This document shows positions 7,090-14,588 of a DNA stretch of 18,353 bases, in pieces. This DNA is from DATLFP01 sp035540955 (GTDB lineage: Bacteria; Actinomycetota; Acidimicrobiia; Acidimicrobiales; CADCSY01), in contig DATLFP010000263.1 of assembly GCA_035540955.1 (NCBI GenBank), positions 1-18,353 on the forward strand. The letters run 5' to 3'. Both the position numbers and the translations under genes were made by a program. The stretch's first letter is position 1; each line of letters starts with the position of its first letter. Below the pieces are notes generated by a model. That model had not been told where the DNA came from, did no database searches, and saw only the letters and a list, made by a program, of their open reading frames with translations.

Positions 7090-8192
7090 GGGTGCTCCAA
7101 CAGATCGGCGACGAGCGCGGCGACCAGCGCGGCGCGCGGGTGCATCGCCGTGATGTCGACCCACTCGTGGCGGGCGTGCGCGCCGTCCCCGACCGCCCCG
7201 AGGCCGTCGAGCGTCGGCGTGCCGACACCGGCGGTGAAGTTCCCGTCGGACCCGCCCCCCACCGCCACGTCGTCGAGCGGACCCAGCCCGAGCTCGCCCG
7301 CCACCCGTCGGGCCCGGGCCAGCAGGCCCGCCGACGACGTCGCCGGGAGGGGTGGTCGGTTGGGCCCGCCGGTCAGCTCGATCGATGCGCCCGCCAGGGT
7401 GGGCGCGAGGGCCCGCAGCTCGCGGTCGACGCGGTCCTGCTCCTCGACCACGGCGGCCCGGGCGTCGATCTGCACGGTCGCGAGCTCCGGCACGACGTTC
7501 ATCGCCGTGCCCCCCGATGCCAGGGTCGGGGTGACGGTGGTGCCGAGCTCGGGCGCCGACACCGCGGCGATGCGGGGGATCTGGGCGGCCAGCTCCACCA
7601 GGGCGTTGACGCCCCGCTCGGGCTCGAGTCCGGCGTGGGCGGCCCGGCCCCGGACCGCCATCGTGTACATCGAGACGCCCTTGCGGACCGACTTCAGCGC
7701 GCCGCCGGCGGCGCTGGGCTCCAGCACGAGCGCAGCGAGAGCACCCCGGGCCTCGCGCTCGACCAGTGCCCGGGAACCGGGCGAGCCGAGCTCCTCGTCG
7801 CTGGTCACGAGCATCGTCACGCCCTCGAGCGAGCGCAGGGTGGCGAGGGCGCTGATGCCTTGCACCAGCCCGGCCTTCATGTCGAACACGCCGGGCCCGG
7901 TGACGCGGTCGCCGTCGACGCGGAACGGGATCTCGGCCAGCGTCCCCCGCGGCCACACGGTGTCGAGGTGGCCGACCAGCAACACTCGCGTGGGGCCTCC
8001 GAACCGCCAGACCAGGGCCGGACTCCCGCCCCCGTCGTGGCGCTCGGCGGCGATGCCGAGCCGGGCATCGACGATGGTCGCGAGCACGTCGGCGCACACC
8101 CCGCAGGCGATCGGGTCCGACGACGGCGACTCCGCCTCGACGAGGGCGGCGAGGTCGTCGAGCATCGCGGTCACATCGGTCATCGTGGTCAT
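7086..8192 (-). CDS. M20 family metallopeptidase / deacylase (carboxypeptidase G2-like)
   Basis: The 368-residue enzyme carries a full set of M20 di-zinc residues: His75 and Asp77 (VGHLDTVW), bridging Asp104 (GVFDMKAG), catalytic Glu133 and metal Glu134 (SDEELGS), Glu158 (LEPS) and His342 (RHEWVD). The insert domain around AAHAG (His186) is the usual dimerisation/substrate module. No signal peptide is seen. M20 enzymes of this group remove C-terminal Glu or hydrolyse N-acyl amino acids or short peptides. The ATG at 8192 overlaps the preceding stop as ATGA, which decides the start over longer in-frame extensions. It lies between two membrane-protein genes and the PucR gene, so it probably processes what the transporter brings in. 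An N-succinyl-amino acid desuccinylase is a specific candidate, given the racemase and GNAT genes nearby, but this is not shown by sequence. Confidence 0.88.
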   Translation of the reverse strand: MTTMTDVTAMLDDLAALVEAESPSSDPIACGVCADVLATIVDARLGIAAERHDGGGSPALVWRFGGPTRVLLVGHLDTVWPRGTLAEIPFRVDGDRVTGPGVFDMKAGLVQGISALATLRSLEGVTMLVTSDEELGSPGSRALVEREARGALAALVLEPSAAGGALKSVRKGVSMYTMAVRGRAAHAGLEPERGVNALVELAAQIPRIAAVSAPELGTTVTPTLASGGTAMNVVPELATVQIDARAAVVEEQDRVDRELRALAPTLAGASIELTGGPNRPPLPATSSAGLLARARRVAGELGLGPLDDVAVGGGSDGNFTAGVGTPTLDGLGAVGDGAHARHEWVDITAMHPRAALVAALVADLLEHP

Positions 8193-8545
8193 CGCGCCCG
8201 AAGCGGCGCTCGCCGCCGCGACCTCGGGGCCGGTGCTGGCGGAACGACCGCGCCCCGCGCCGCGATCGACTCCGCGATGCCGGCGAGCCGCTCGGCGAAC
8301 CCGGCGAAGTCGCGTCGCTCCTCGGCGGTCGCGAGCCGCCGCCGCTGGATGTCGAACAGCGCGGCGCCGGTGCCCGCGAGCGCGAGACCGCCCATGCCGC
8401 CGCTCACGGCGAAGGCGACCTGCTCGGGCACCGACCGCGTCGCCGACACGCCGACCCACGCGAGCGCGATGGCGACGAAGCCGGCGAGCACGAGCCCGCC
8501 GGCGAGCGCGACCGAGCGTCGCCAGGGATCGCGCCACCACGTCAC
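8189..8545 (-). CDS. Small two-helix membrane protein, paralogue of its upstream neighbour
   Basis: This 118-residue protein begins VTWWRDPWRRSVALAGG and has two hydrophobic segments (about 12-32 and 43-62), then a charged helix with QRRRLATAEERRDFAGFAER and an Ala/Pro/Arg-rich tail. The second helix, VAFAVSGGMGGLALAGTGAA, matches VSGGLTGLGLVMVGMT in the neighbouring upstream product, so the pair looks like a tandem duplication. GTG 8545 overlaps the previous stop (GTGA) and its own stop overlaps the M20 start (ATGA), which fixes both ends. I do not recognise a named family. Position suggests an accessory subunit of the transporter or a membrane anchor; this is inference. Confidence 0.75.
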   Translation of the reverse strand: MTWWRDPWRRSVALAGGLVLAGFVAIALAWVGVSATRSVPEQVAFAVSGGMGGLALAGTGAALFDIQRRRLATAEERRDFAGFAERLAGIAESIAARGAVVPPAPAPRSRRRAPLRAR

Positions 8546-8913
8546 CGGTCGCGCTCCAGGGTCTCCTGCAGCTCGCGGAGGACGGACTCGAGCTGCTCGA
8601 CCTGGCGGGCCCGCTCCACCGCGTCCTGCCGGCGAGCGGCGACGTTGACCGCGGTCATGCCGACCATCACGAGGCCGAGGCCGGTCAGCCCGCCCGACAC
8701 GACGTAGGGCATCTGCAGGGAGACGTCGAGCAGGCCGGCGACCTTGCCCCACGAGAAGGCGATCACGCCGAACCCGATGGCGGCCAGCGCCAGCCCGATC
8801 CAGGTGAGCGCCGGCGAGGACGGGTCGAACGACGGAAGCCCGCGGGCGAGCGGTCGCAGCCGGCGCGGCTCGGCGGCCGGGATCGGGTTCTGGCTCTGCT
8901 CGGTCGTGCTCAT
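8542..8913 (-). CDS. Small two-helix membrane protein with C-terminal coiled coil
   Basis: The 123-residue product starts MSTTEQSQNPIPAAEPRRLR, a polar cytosolic-looking N terminus. Two hydrophobic helices follow (about 35-55 and 68-88), then a heptad-like charged tail (RQDAVERARQVEQLESVLRE) that should form a coiled coil. Its second helix and flanks (MPYVVSGGLTGLGLVMVGMT) resemble the next gene's product, indicating a paralogous pair that could form a hetero-oligomer. ATG 8913 overlaps the LivHMG stop as ATGA, and its stop overlaps the next GTG. No known domain is recognised. The coupling to the ABC fusion suggests roughly stoichiometric production with the transporter. Confidence 0.75.
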   Translation of the reverse strand: MSTTEQSQNPIPAAEPRRLRPLARGLPSFDPSSPALTWIGLALAAIGFGVIAFSWGKVAGLLDVSLQMPYVVSGGLTGLGLVMVGMTAVNVAARRQDAVERARQVEQLESVLRELQETLERDR

Positions 8914-11735
8914 GCTGGCTCCTTGGCCCGTGGGGCGCGTGATGGGGTGGCGGTCCCCGACCGCTCGATGGCCTCGATGCTGCCGCCGAGGTAGGCCTCG
9001 ACGACGCGCGCGTCGGTGCGGACGATCTCGGGTGGCCCGGCGGCGATGACCGAGCCGGCGTCCATGACGACCATGCGGTCGGCGAGCGACATGACCAGGG
9101 GGATGTCGTGCTCGATCACGACGAGCGTGAGCGACAGCTCCCGCTTGAGGTCGGCGAGGAGCGCGCCGAGCGCCTCGGTCTCCCGCTGGGCGATGCCCGA
9201 GGACGGCTCGTCGAGCAGGAGCAGGGTCGGCTCGACGGCCACGAGGCAGGCGAGCTCGGTGATCCGCCGGGTGCCGGTGGACAGCTCCTGGATCTGGGCG
9301 CCGCGGTAGCGGCCCAGACCCATGAGCTCGACCAGCTCGGCCGCTCGCCGTCGCTTCTCGCGGTCGCCGGCGGTGACGCCGGCGCACGACCGCAGGAAGC
9401 TCGTCGGCATCACCCGCTCGAGGGCCAGCATCACGGTCTCCTCGACCGTCATGGTCGGGAACAGCGCGGCGTCCTGGAACGATCGGATCAGCCCCAGCCG
9501 GGCGCGCGCCTCCGGACCCAGCCGGGTGACGTCCCGTCCGTCGAAGCGCACCGCGCCACGATCGGGTCGGGTGAAGCCACCGAGCAGCTCGAACGTCGTC
9601 GTCTTGCCGGCGCCGTTGGGCCCGATCAGCCCGAGCGTCTCGCCGGTGCGCACGTGCAGCGACACACCGTCGACGGCCCGGACCCCGCCGAAGTGCTTGA
9701 CGAGGTCGACCGCCTCCAGGAGCTTGGGGCGGAGCACGCGGTGCGCCTCCGCGCTCGCCGGCGTCGACCGGTCGCGCGCCGCCAGGCGGCGGGCCACCGG
9801 CATCGCCGCGTCATCACCCGGCTCGCCGTCCTCACCGGCCTCGAGATCGACACGGCCGCGCACCAGCCGGGCCACGATGCGGTCACGGACCGGGAGGATC
9901 ACCTGCGCCAGACCGCCCGGGAGGTACATCACGAGCAGCAGGAAGCCGAGGCTGGTGGCGGCCAGCCCGGCCGCGTCGAGCGGCACGAACGCCGGAACAC
10001 CGATCGTGTAGAGAACGCCGATCAGCGGGCCGGCGAGCGTCGAGATGCCGCCGATCACGGTCATCACGACGACGTCGATGCTCGCCCGCGTGCCGAAGAC
10101 CGTGGAGCCGATGCGCGAGAAGGCATGCCCGTACATCGCGCCGCCGACGCCGGCGATGAAGCCGGCCAGGAGGAAGCCCTGCACCTTCACGAGGCGGGCC
10201 GGGACGGTGAACGCCCGGGCGTTGTCCTCGTTGTCGCGGATGGCGACGAGCAGCCGGCCGAAGCCGCCCCGGCGCACGTTGCGGGCGAGGATCACCATCA
10301 GCACGGTGACCACGAGGGCGACGCCGTAGTACTCGCGGCCGGTGTCGAGCGCGTTCCCGAACACGATGGGGCGACCAGGATCGACACCGCTGCCCAGCAT
10401 CCACTCCTGCTGCAACAGCCACGCCGGGGTGACGAGCGCGAACGACAGCGTCGTCACCGTGAGCATCAGGCCCTTGAGGCGGAGCGCGGGCAGGCCGATG
10501 AGCAGCGACATGGCCGCAGCGCCGAGGCCGGCGTAGAGGAACGCCAGCGGGAAGCTGCCGGTCCGGCTGGACACGTAGTACGAGATGGTCGCCCCCACCG
10601 CCCCCAGCGCGAACTGGCCGAGGCTGAGCTGGCCACCCAGGCCGGTGATCACCCCGACCGAGAGCCCGACCACGGCGAAGCCCATCATCGACACGAGGAT
10701 GATGGCGTCGCTGTTGGTCACCAGCATGATCAGCACGACCGAGGCGGCGGCCGCGACGACGCCGGTGATGACCCCGAGGTGGCGGACGAGGAAGACCGAG
10801 CGGAACGCGTCGGGCACCGGCCGCCACGCCTGGACGGCCGCCCACGACCCCTTCTCCTCGTCGCGGCCGCCCTGCGGACGCTGGAGGAGGAGGGCGCCGA
10901 GGATGATGGCGAACAGGGCCAGCTCGACGAAGCCGGCGCGCGGGTGGTTCCAGAGGAGCAGCTGCTCGACGATGCCGAGACCGATCCCGGCGGCGAGCGC
11001 AACCGGCAGGCTGACCATCCGGGCGATCACGGCGCCGGCGAGGGCCCGCAGGAGCAGCGACGGTCCGAACGACTCACCGGAGGTGAAGCCACGAGACGGC
11101 TGCACGAGGATCGCGGTGAACGCCGAGGCGGCGCCCGCCAGCGCCCACGCCAGCGAGGACATCCGGCCGGCGAAGATGCCGGCCATGCGCGCCGCTTCGG
11201 CGTTGGCGGCCGCGGCGCGGATCCCGATGCCGAACGACGAGCGGCGCAGGAACACGGCGATGGCCACGACGAGCCACGGCGCGATGAACAGGATCCCCGA
11301 GTAGGCGGGGGTGATCCGCAGGGCCCCGATCTGGAACACCGGCACGAACGGCGGCTGCGGGAAGATGAACCCCGCCGAGGCCTGGTTGTTGACGGCGGCG
11401 CCGAAGAACACGAGGAACTGGCCGATCCCGAGCGTCGCCACGATCGACATGAGCCGCGGCGCGTTCCGCAGGCGGCGCACGACCGCCACCTCGGCGAGCG
11501 CCGCCACCGCGCCGCCCAGGGCCATCGCCAGCGGGAGGGCCACGTAGTACGGCACGTGCCAGCGGATGACGACGACGCCGAAGACCGCGGCGGCGAACGC
11601 CCCGATCTCGCCGTGGGCGAAGTTGACGATCCGGTTCGATCGGTAGATCAGCACCAGGCCGACGGCCAGCAGGCCGTAGGTCATGCCGATGATGGTCCCG
11701 AGCACCACCACCGGCAGCGGGATCTCGATGTTCAC
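8910..11735 (-). CDS. livH-livM-livG: Branched-chain amino acid-type ABC transporter, LivH-LivM-LivG three-part fusion
   Basis: The 941-residue polypeptide joins three subunits that are normally separate. Residues 1-288 are a LivH permease (SNRIVNFAHGE at 33-43; many membrane helices). A 30-residue linker leads to a LivM permease (about 319-610; GLGGQLSLGQFALG and the RDNE loop are visible). A charged linker then leads to a LivG ATPase (about 665-915): Walker A GPNGAGKTT with Lys711, signature LSTGT at 818-822, Walker B LLLLDE with Glu843 and H-loop His876. The signature reads LSTGT rather than the usual LSxGQ. Such transporters import branched-chain or other small amino acids, amides or urea using an external binding protein, which is not visible here. 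The start is GTG 11735, 51 nt after the MFS-LivF stop. Its stop overlaps the next ATG by 4 nt. Confidence 0.92.
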   Translation of the reverse strand: MNIEIPLPVVVLGTIIGMTYGLLAVGLVLIYRSNRIVNFAHGEIGAFAAAVFGVVVIRWHVPYYVALPLAMALGGAVAALAEVAVVRRLRNAPRLMSIVATLGIGQFLVFFGAAVNNQASAGFIFPQPPFVPVFQIGALRITPAYSGILFIAPWLVVAIAVFLRRSSFGIGIRAAAANAEAARMAGIFAGRMSSLAWALAGAASAFTAILVQPSRGFTSGESFGPSLLLRALAGAVIARMVSLPVALAAGIGLGIVEQLLLWNHPRAGFVELALFAIILGALLLQRPQGGRDEEKGSWAAVQAWRPVPDAFRSVFLVRHLGVITGVVAAAASVVLIMLVTNSDAIILVSMMGFAVVGLSVGVITGLGGQLSLGQFALGAVGATISYYVSSRTGSFPLAFLYAGLGAAAMSLLIGLPALRLKGLMLTVTTLSFALVTPAWLLQQEWMLGSGVDPGRPIVFGNALDTGREYYGVALVVTVLMVILARNVRRGGFGRLLVAIRDNEDNARAFTVPARLVKVQGFLLAGFIAGVGGAMYGHAFSRIGSTVFGTRASIDVVVMTVIGGISTLAGPLIGVLYTIGVPAFVPLDAAGLAATSLGFLLLVMYLPGGLAQVILPVRDRIVARLVRGRVDLEAGEDGEPGDDAAMPVARRLAARDRSTPASAEAHRVLRPKLLEAVDLVKHFGGVRAVDGVSLHVRTGETLGLIGPNGAGKTTTFELLGGFTRPDRGAVRFDGRDVTRLGPEARARLGLIRSFQDAALFPTMTVEETVMLALERVMPTSFLRSCAGVTAGDREKRRRAAELVELMGLGRYRGAQIQELSTGTRRITELACLVAVEPTLLLLDEPSSGIAQRETEALGALLADLKRELSLTLVVIEHDIPLVMSLADRMVVMDAGSVIAAGPPEIVRTDARVVEAYLGGSIEAIERSGTATPSRAPRAKEPA

Positions 11736-11786
11736 TGCATCACTGCCTTCGCTCCGAGCCGAGGGGCCCTTCGGGCGTGCGGGCGG

Positions 11787-14030
11787 TCACCGGTTCCTCG
11801 CCCCCGCACCCTCGAGGAAGACGGCGCGGAGCAGGTCGTCGCGGGCGAGCAGGTCGGTGCTGCGGCCGTCGAAGCGAACCTCGCCCTTCTCCATGAAGTA
11901 GGCGTGGTCGGCGAGACCGAGGGCGATGTTCACCGACTGCTCGACGAGCACGACCGCGGTGCCGTCGGCGTTGATCTGGCGCACCATGTCGAGCAGCTGG
12001 CCGACGATCACCGGCGCCAGCCCCAGCGACAGCTCGTCGATGAGCAGCAGCCGGGGCTTGAGGATGAGCGCCTTCGACAGGCCCAGCATCTGCTGCTCGC
12101 CGCCGGACAGCGTCGAGGCGAGCTGGTTGCGGCGCTCGGCGAGCCGGGGGAAGGCGTCGAAGCAGCGGTCGATCGATGCATCGAGCGCGGCGCGGTCCCG
12201 CCGGACCGTCGTGCCGAAGGCGCGGAGGTTGTCGATCACCGTCATCGGACCGAACACGGCACGGCCCCCCGGGATCTGCGTGATCCCGAGCCGCAACCGG
12301 CGCTCGGCGTCGAGGAAGGTGATGTCGGTCCCCCGGAAGCGGACGCTCCCGGCGGTGGGCAGACCGATGCCGGAGATCACCTTCAGCAGGGTCGACTTGC
12401 CGGCGCCGTTGGTGCCGAGCAGCGCGACCATCTCCCCGTCGTCGACGGTGAGGTTGCAGTCGAACAGCACCTGGAGCTGGCCGTAGGAGAAGTCGATGCC
12501 TCGACACGCGAGCATCGGCAGCCGCCCGCCTGACGCGTTGATGGCGCGGATCTCCTCGTCCTCGAGCACCTCGTCGATCATCCGGTCGAGGTCGGGCTGC
12601 ACAAGACCCTTGGCGCTGCGGAGGATGGCGGCGCCGATCAGGCCGGGCACGAGCAGCGACACCATCGAGCCGCCGATCCCGAAGCGGCGGTCGATCCCGG
12701 AGAGGAACAGGGCGCCGATGAGCCCACCCACCCCACCGAGGAAGATGCCGAGCAGCGCGGCCGCGTGGGGCCGCATGTTGGCGGGGATGATCGACAGGAC
12801 CGTCACCGCGAACGCAGGCGTGAGCACGGCCAGGAGCCCGGAGGCGGCGCCGAACAGCAGCCACACCGCGACGAGGTTCGGGACGAGCCCGGCGATGCAG
12901 ATGAGGACGACCGCGGCGGCGAGGAGGACGGCCGACAGGTCGAGGACGCGGCCGGGGTCGCGCCGGAACAGGGACTCCCCCCGTCGCCCGAACGCGACGA
13001 GGGCGACGATGTTGATCGCGGCGAGGAACGCAAAGAACAGCCCGCGCGGCCCGGGCCCGAGCCCCCACCGCTCGTCGAGGAAGAAGAACAGGAACGTCTG
13101 GAACGGGATGAGGAGGATGCCGAGCACGGCCTGGCCGATCAGCAGCCGCCGGACCGTGGGGATCAGCATGAGCCGGCGGACGATCTCGAAGAAGCCGAGC
13201 GCCACCTCGTCGGGGTGGACGGTCCCGAACCGCGCCTCGTCCTCGTCGTCCTCGGCCCGCCGCTCGTGGACCGCCGCCCGGATCTGGTCGGTGTCCCACC
13301 GGCCGAAGCCGGGGTCGCGCAGGCGCAGGGAGAGCACGGCGCCGACCATCGAGATGAGCCCGAGCACGACGAACACGCCGCGCCACGTGAAGCCCAGCTG
13401 GGTCGAGAGCAGCGCCACCAGCAGGGGGGCCAGCACGTTCCCGAACGCGTTGAAGCCCTGGTAGGCGGAGAGCACCCGCACCCGGCCCTGGGGCGGGTAG
13501 GAGTCCATCAGCAGCGGGCGATGGAGCACCTCGACCGACCCGGTGGTGAAGCCGTCGAGGACGAGGACGAGGAGCAGGCCCCAGATGAGGGTCACGAACC
13601 CGGTGGAGATGGCCACCGCGCTCCACAGGAACGCCGAGATGATCGACAGCAGCGCCCGCCGGGCCCGGCGCTGCGCCAGCGCCGCGACGGGGAGCGGGGC
13701 CAGGGACACGGCGAGGGTCTTGAGGGCGATGACGCCGGCGATGGCGCCCTTGCCGACGCCGAGGGCGCGGCTGATCTCGGGCGTCAGCACCGAGAAGGCG
13801 TAGGCCTGGAAGCTGTCGACGATCGAGAGGACCCCGAGCGCGAACAGCGGGTACATCGCCACGCCGGGCAGGGCGATGACGGTCCGCAACGACGGCATGC
13901 CCTCGGCGCTGCCGGTGACGCCGAGGCGCTCGCGGGCGTCGGCCCGCAGCTCCTCGCGGGTGCGCTCGACCTCGGCGACGAGCGCCTCCTCCTCCCGCAC
14001 CTGGGCGAGATGCTCGTCAGCGGAGACCAT
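11787..14030 (-). CDS. MFS-type transporter fused to a LivF-type ABC ATPase
   Basis: The 747-residue protein is an unusual chimera. A short charged N-terminal helix (1-46) precedes about 12 membrane segments (about 48-500) with MFS character: two six-helix halves, a basic loop between helices 2 and 3 (QRRARRA) and a long acidic central loop (HERRAEDDEDEARFG). After a linker (EVLEDEEIRAINASGG) comes a complete LivF-like ATPase (about 515-740): Walker A GTNGAGKST with Lys545, signature LSGGEQQ at 641-647, Walker B LLLIDE with Glu666, and VEQSV in place of an H-loop His, as is normal in LivF. It lies immediately upstream of the LivHMG fusion, so the two proteins together supply both Liv ATPases and both permeases plus an extra MFS domain. 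ATG 14030 has a strong GGGAGG about 5 nt upstream. Whether the MFS half transports or only anchors the ATPase is unknown. Confidence 0.9.
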   Translation of the reverse strand: MVSADEHLAQVREEEALVAEVERTREELRADARERLGVTGSAEGMPSLRTVIALPGVAMYPLFALGVLSIVDSFQAYAFSVLTPEISRALGVGKGAIAGVIALKTLAVSLAPLPVAALAQRRARRALLSIISAFLWSAVAISTGFVTLIWGLLLVLVLDGFTTGSVEVLHRPLLMDSYPPQGRVRVLSAYQGFNAFGNVLAPLLVALLSTQLGFTWRGVFVVLGLISMVGAVLSLRLRDPGFGRWDTDQIRAAVHERRAEDDEDEARFGTVHPDEVALGFFEIVRRLMLIPTVRRLLIGQAVLGILLIPFQTFLFFFLDERWGLGPGPRGLFFAFLAAINIVALVAFGRRGESLFRRDPGRVLDLSAVLLAAAVVLICIAGLVPNLVAVWLLFGAASGLLAVLTPAFAVTVLSIIPANMRPHAAALLGIFLGGVGGLIGALFLSGIDRRFGIGGSMVSLLVPGLIGAAILRSAKGLVQPDLDRMIDEVLEDEEIRAINASGGRLPMLACRGIDFSYGQLQVLFDCNLTVDDGEMVALLGTNGAGKSTLLKVISGIGLPTAGSVRFRGTDITFLDAERRLRLGITQIPGGRAVFGPMTVIDNLRAFGTTVRRDRAALDASIDRCFDAFPRLAERRNQLASTLSGGEQQMLGLSKALILKPRLLLIDELSLGLAPVIVGQLLDMVRQINADGTAVVLVEQSVNIALGLADHAYFMEKGEVRFDGRSTDLLARDDLLRAVFLEGAGARNR

Positions 14031-14114
14031 CAGCCCTCCCTTCGCACCCCGCGCACCCGCAGGGCGGCCACGACAGTGGCGCAGTCGAGCGGAGCTTGCG
14101 CAGCGAGACCATCA
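14018..14114. repeat. Imperfect direct repeat flanking an apparent 82-bp insertion between two operon genes
   Basis: The sequence GAGACCATCA occurs at 14023-14032 and again at 14105-14114, each preceded by CAGC or CAGCG (15-bp copies with one gap, offset 82 bp). On the coding strand each copy reads TGATGGTCTC. The right copy contains the stop of the lipoprotein gene overlapping an ATG (TGATG). The left copy contains the real start of the MFS-LivF gene. Removing one copy and the intervening segment would restore a direct TGATG overlap between the two genes. Confidence 0.55.
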
Positions 14115-14588
14115 ACGCGCCACCTGGAACTCGAGGGTCCAGCCGGTCTCGCCGACCCGGCGCCCGCGCTCGTCGATGAGCACCACGGTCACCTCGTGCC
14201 ACTCGCGGCGATCGTCGGATCGCGACGGGAGCCGCTCGAGGGTCAGCTCCGTGTCGGTGGTCGGGAAGATGTCGCGTCGCGCGAACCACTCCTCGTCCGG
14301 GCATCCGTCGTCGACGCGACAGGAGTCGTCGTCGCGCGCCAGCCAGGCGAGGGTCTTGGCGGGCGGTTGCGGTGCTCGGTCGACGAACACCGCGAACGAG
14401 CCGGCGCCGGGGCCGACGTCGAAGTCCTCGACGGACCAGCGCACGGTGAGGGGCAGGGTGACCTCGGAGCGATCCTTCGGACTGATGAAGGACAGGCGGT
14501 CGTCCTGCCGGAACGCGAGCCCCGAGAAGCCGCAGCCGGCGGCGGACACCGTCGTCGCCACCGCGAGGAGCAGGGCGAGCCGCCTCAT
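14112..14588 (-). CDS. Lipoprotein with a possible Ig-like fold
   Basis: The 158-residue precursor has a lipoprotein signal: MRRLALLLAVATTVSAAGC with lipobox SAAGC and lipidation at Cys19. The mature part contains a short beta-rich domain (RLSFISPKDRSEVTLPLTVRWSVEDF, then TLEFQV at the end) that resembles an Ig/fibronectin-like module, plus CRVDDGC, whose two Cys could form a disulphide. ATG 14588 overlaps the stop of the upstream DNRLRE-type gene by 4 nt (ATGA), fixing the start. It is expected on the outer face of the cytoplasmic membrane. Its place ahead of the transporter genes makes an accessory or receptor role in uptake plausible, though it does not look like a classical LivJ/K binding protein. 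No family is recognised. Confidence 0.75.
   Translation of the reverse strand: MRRLALLLAVATTVSAAGCGFSGLAFRQDDRLSFISPKDRSEVTLPLTVRWSVEDFDVGPGAGSFAVFVDRAPQPPAKTLAWLARDDDSCRVDDGCPDEEWFARRDIFPTTDTELTLERLPSRSDDRREWHEVTVVLIDERGRRVGETGWTLEFQVAR

Noticed and set aside
5251..8994. A 1247-codon open frame on the plus strand, opposite the PucR and M20 genes
   Set aside because: It is antisense to genes with clear domain motifs and fixed overlaps. Its composition (Arg, Gly, His, Pro-rich, no domain pattern) is the usual by-product of very high GC.
9108..12533. A 1141-codon plus-strand open frame opposite the Liv genes
   Set aside because: It has low-complexity, strongly charged composition (many Glu, Arg, His) and lies wholly opposite recognisable ABC and permease domains; shadow frame.
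14017..14112. A 31-codon Cys-containing frame starting at the TGATG after the lipoprotein gene
   Set aside because: It overlaps the start of the MFS-LivF gene out of frame, and is better explained as a by-product of the apparent insertion. No domain or independent ribosome site is evident.
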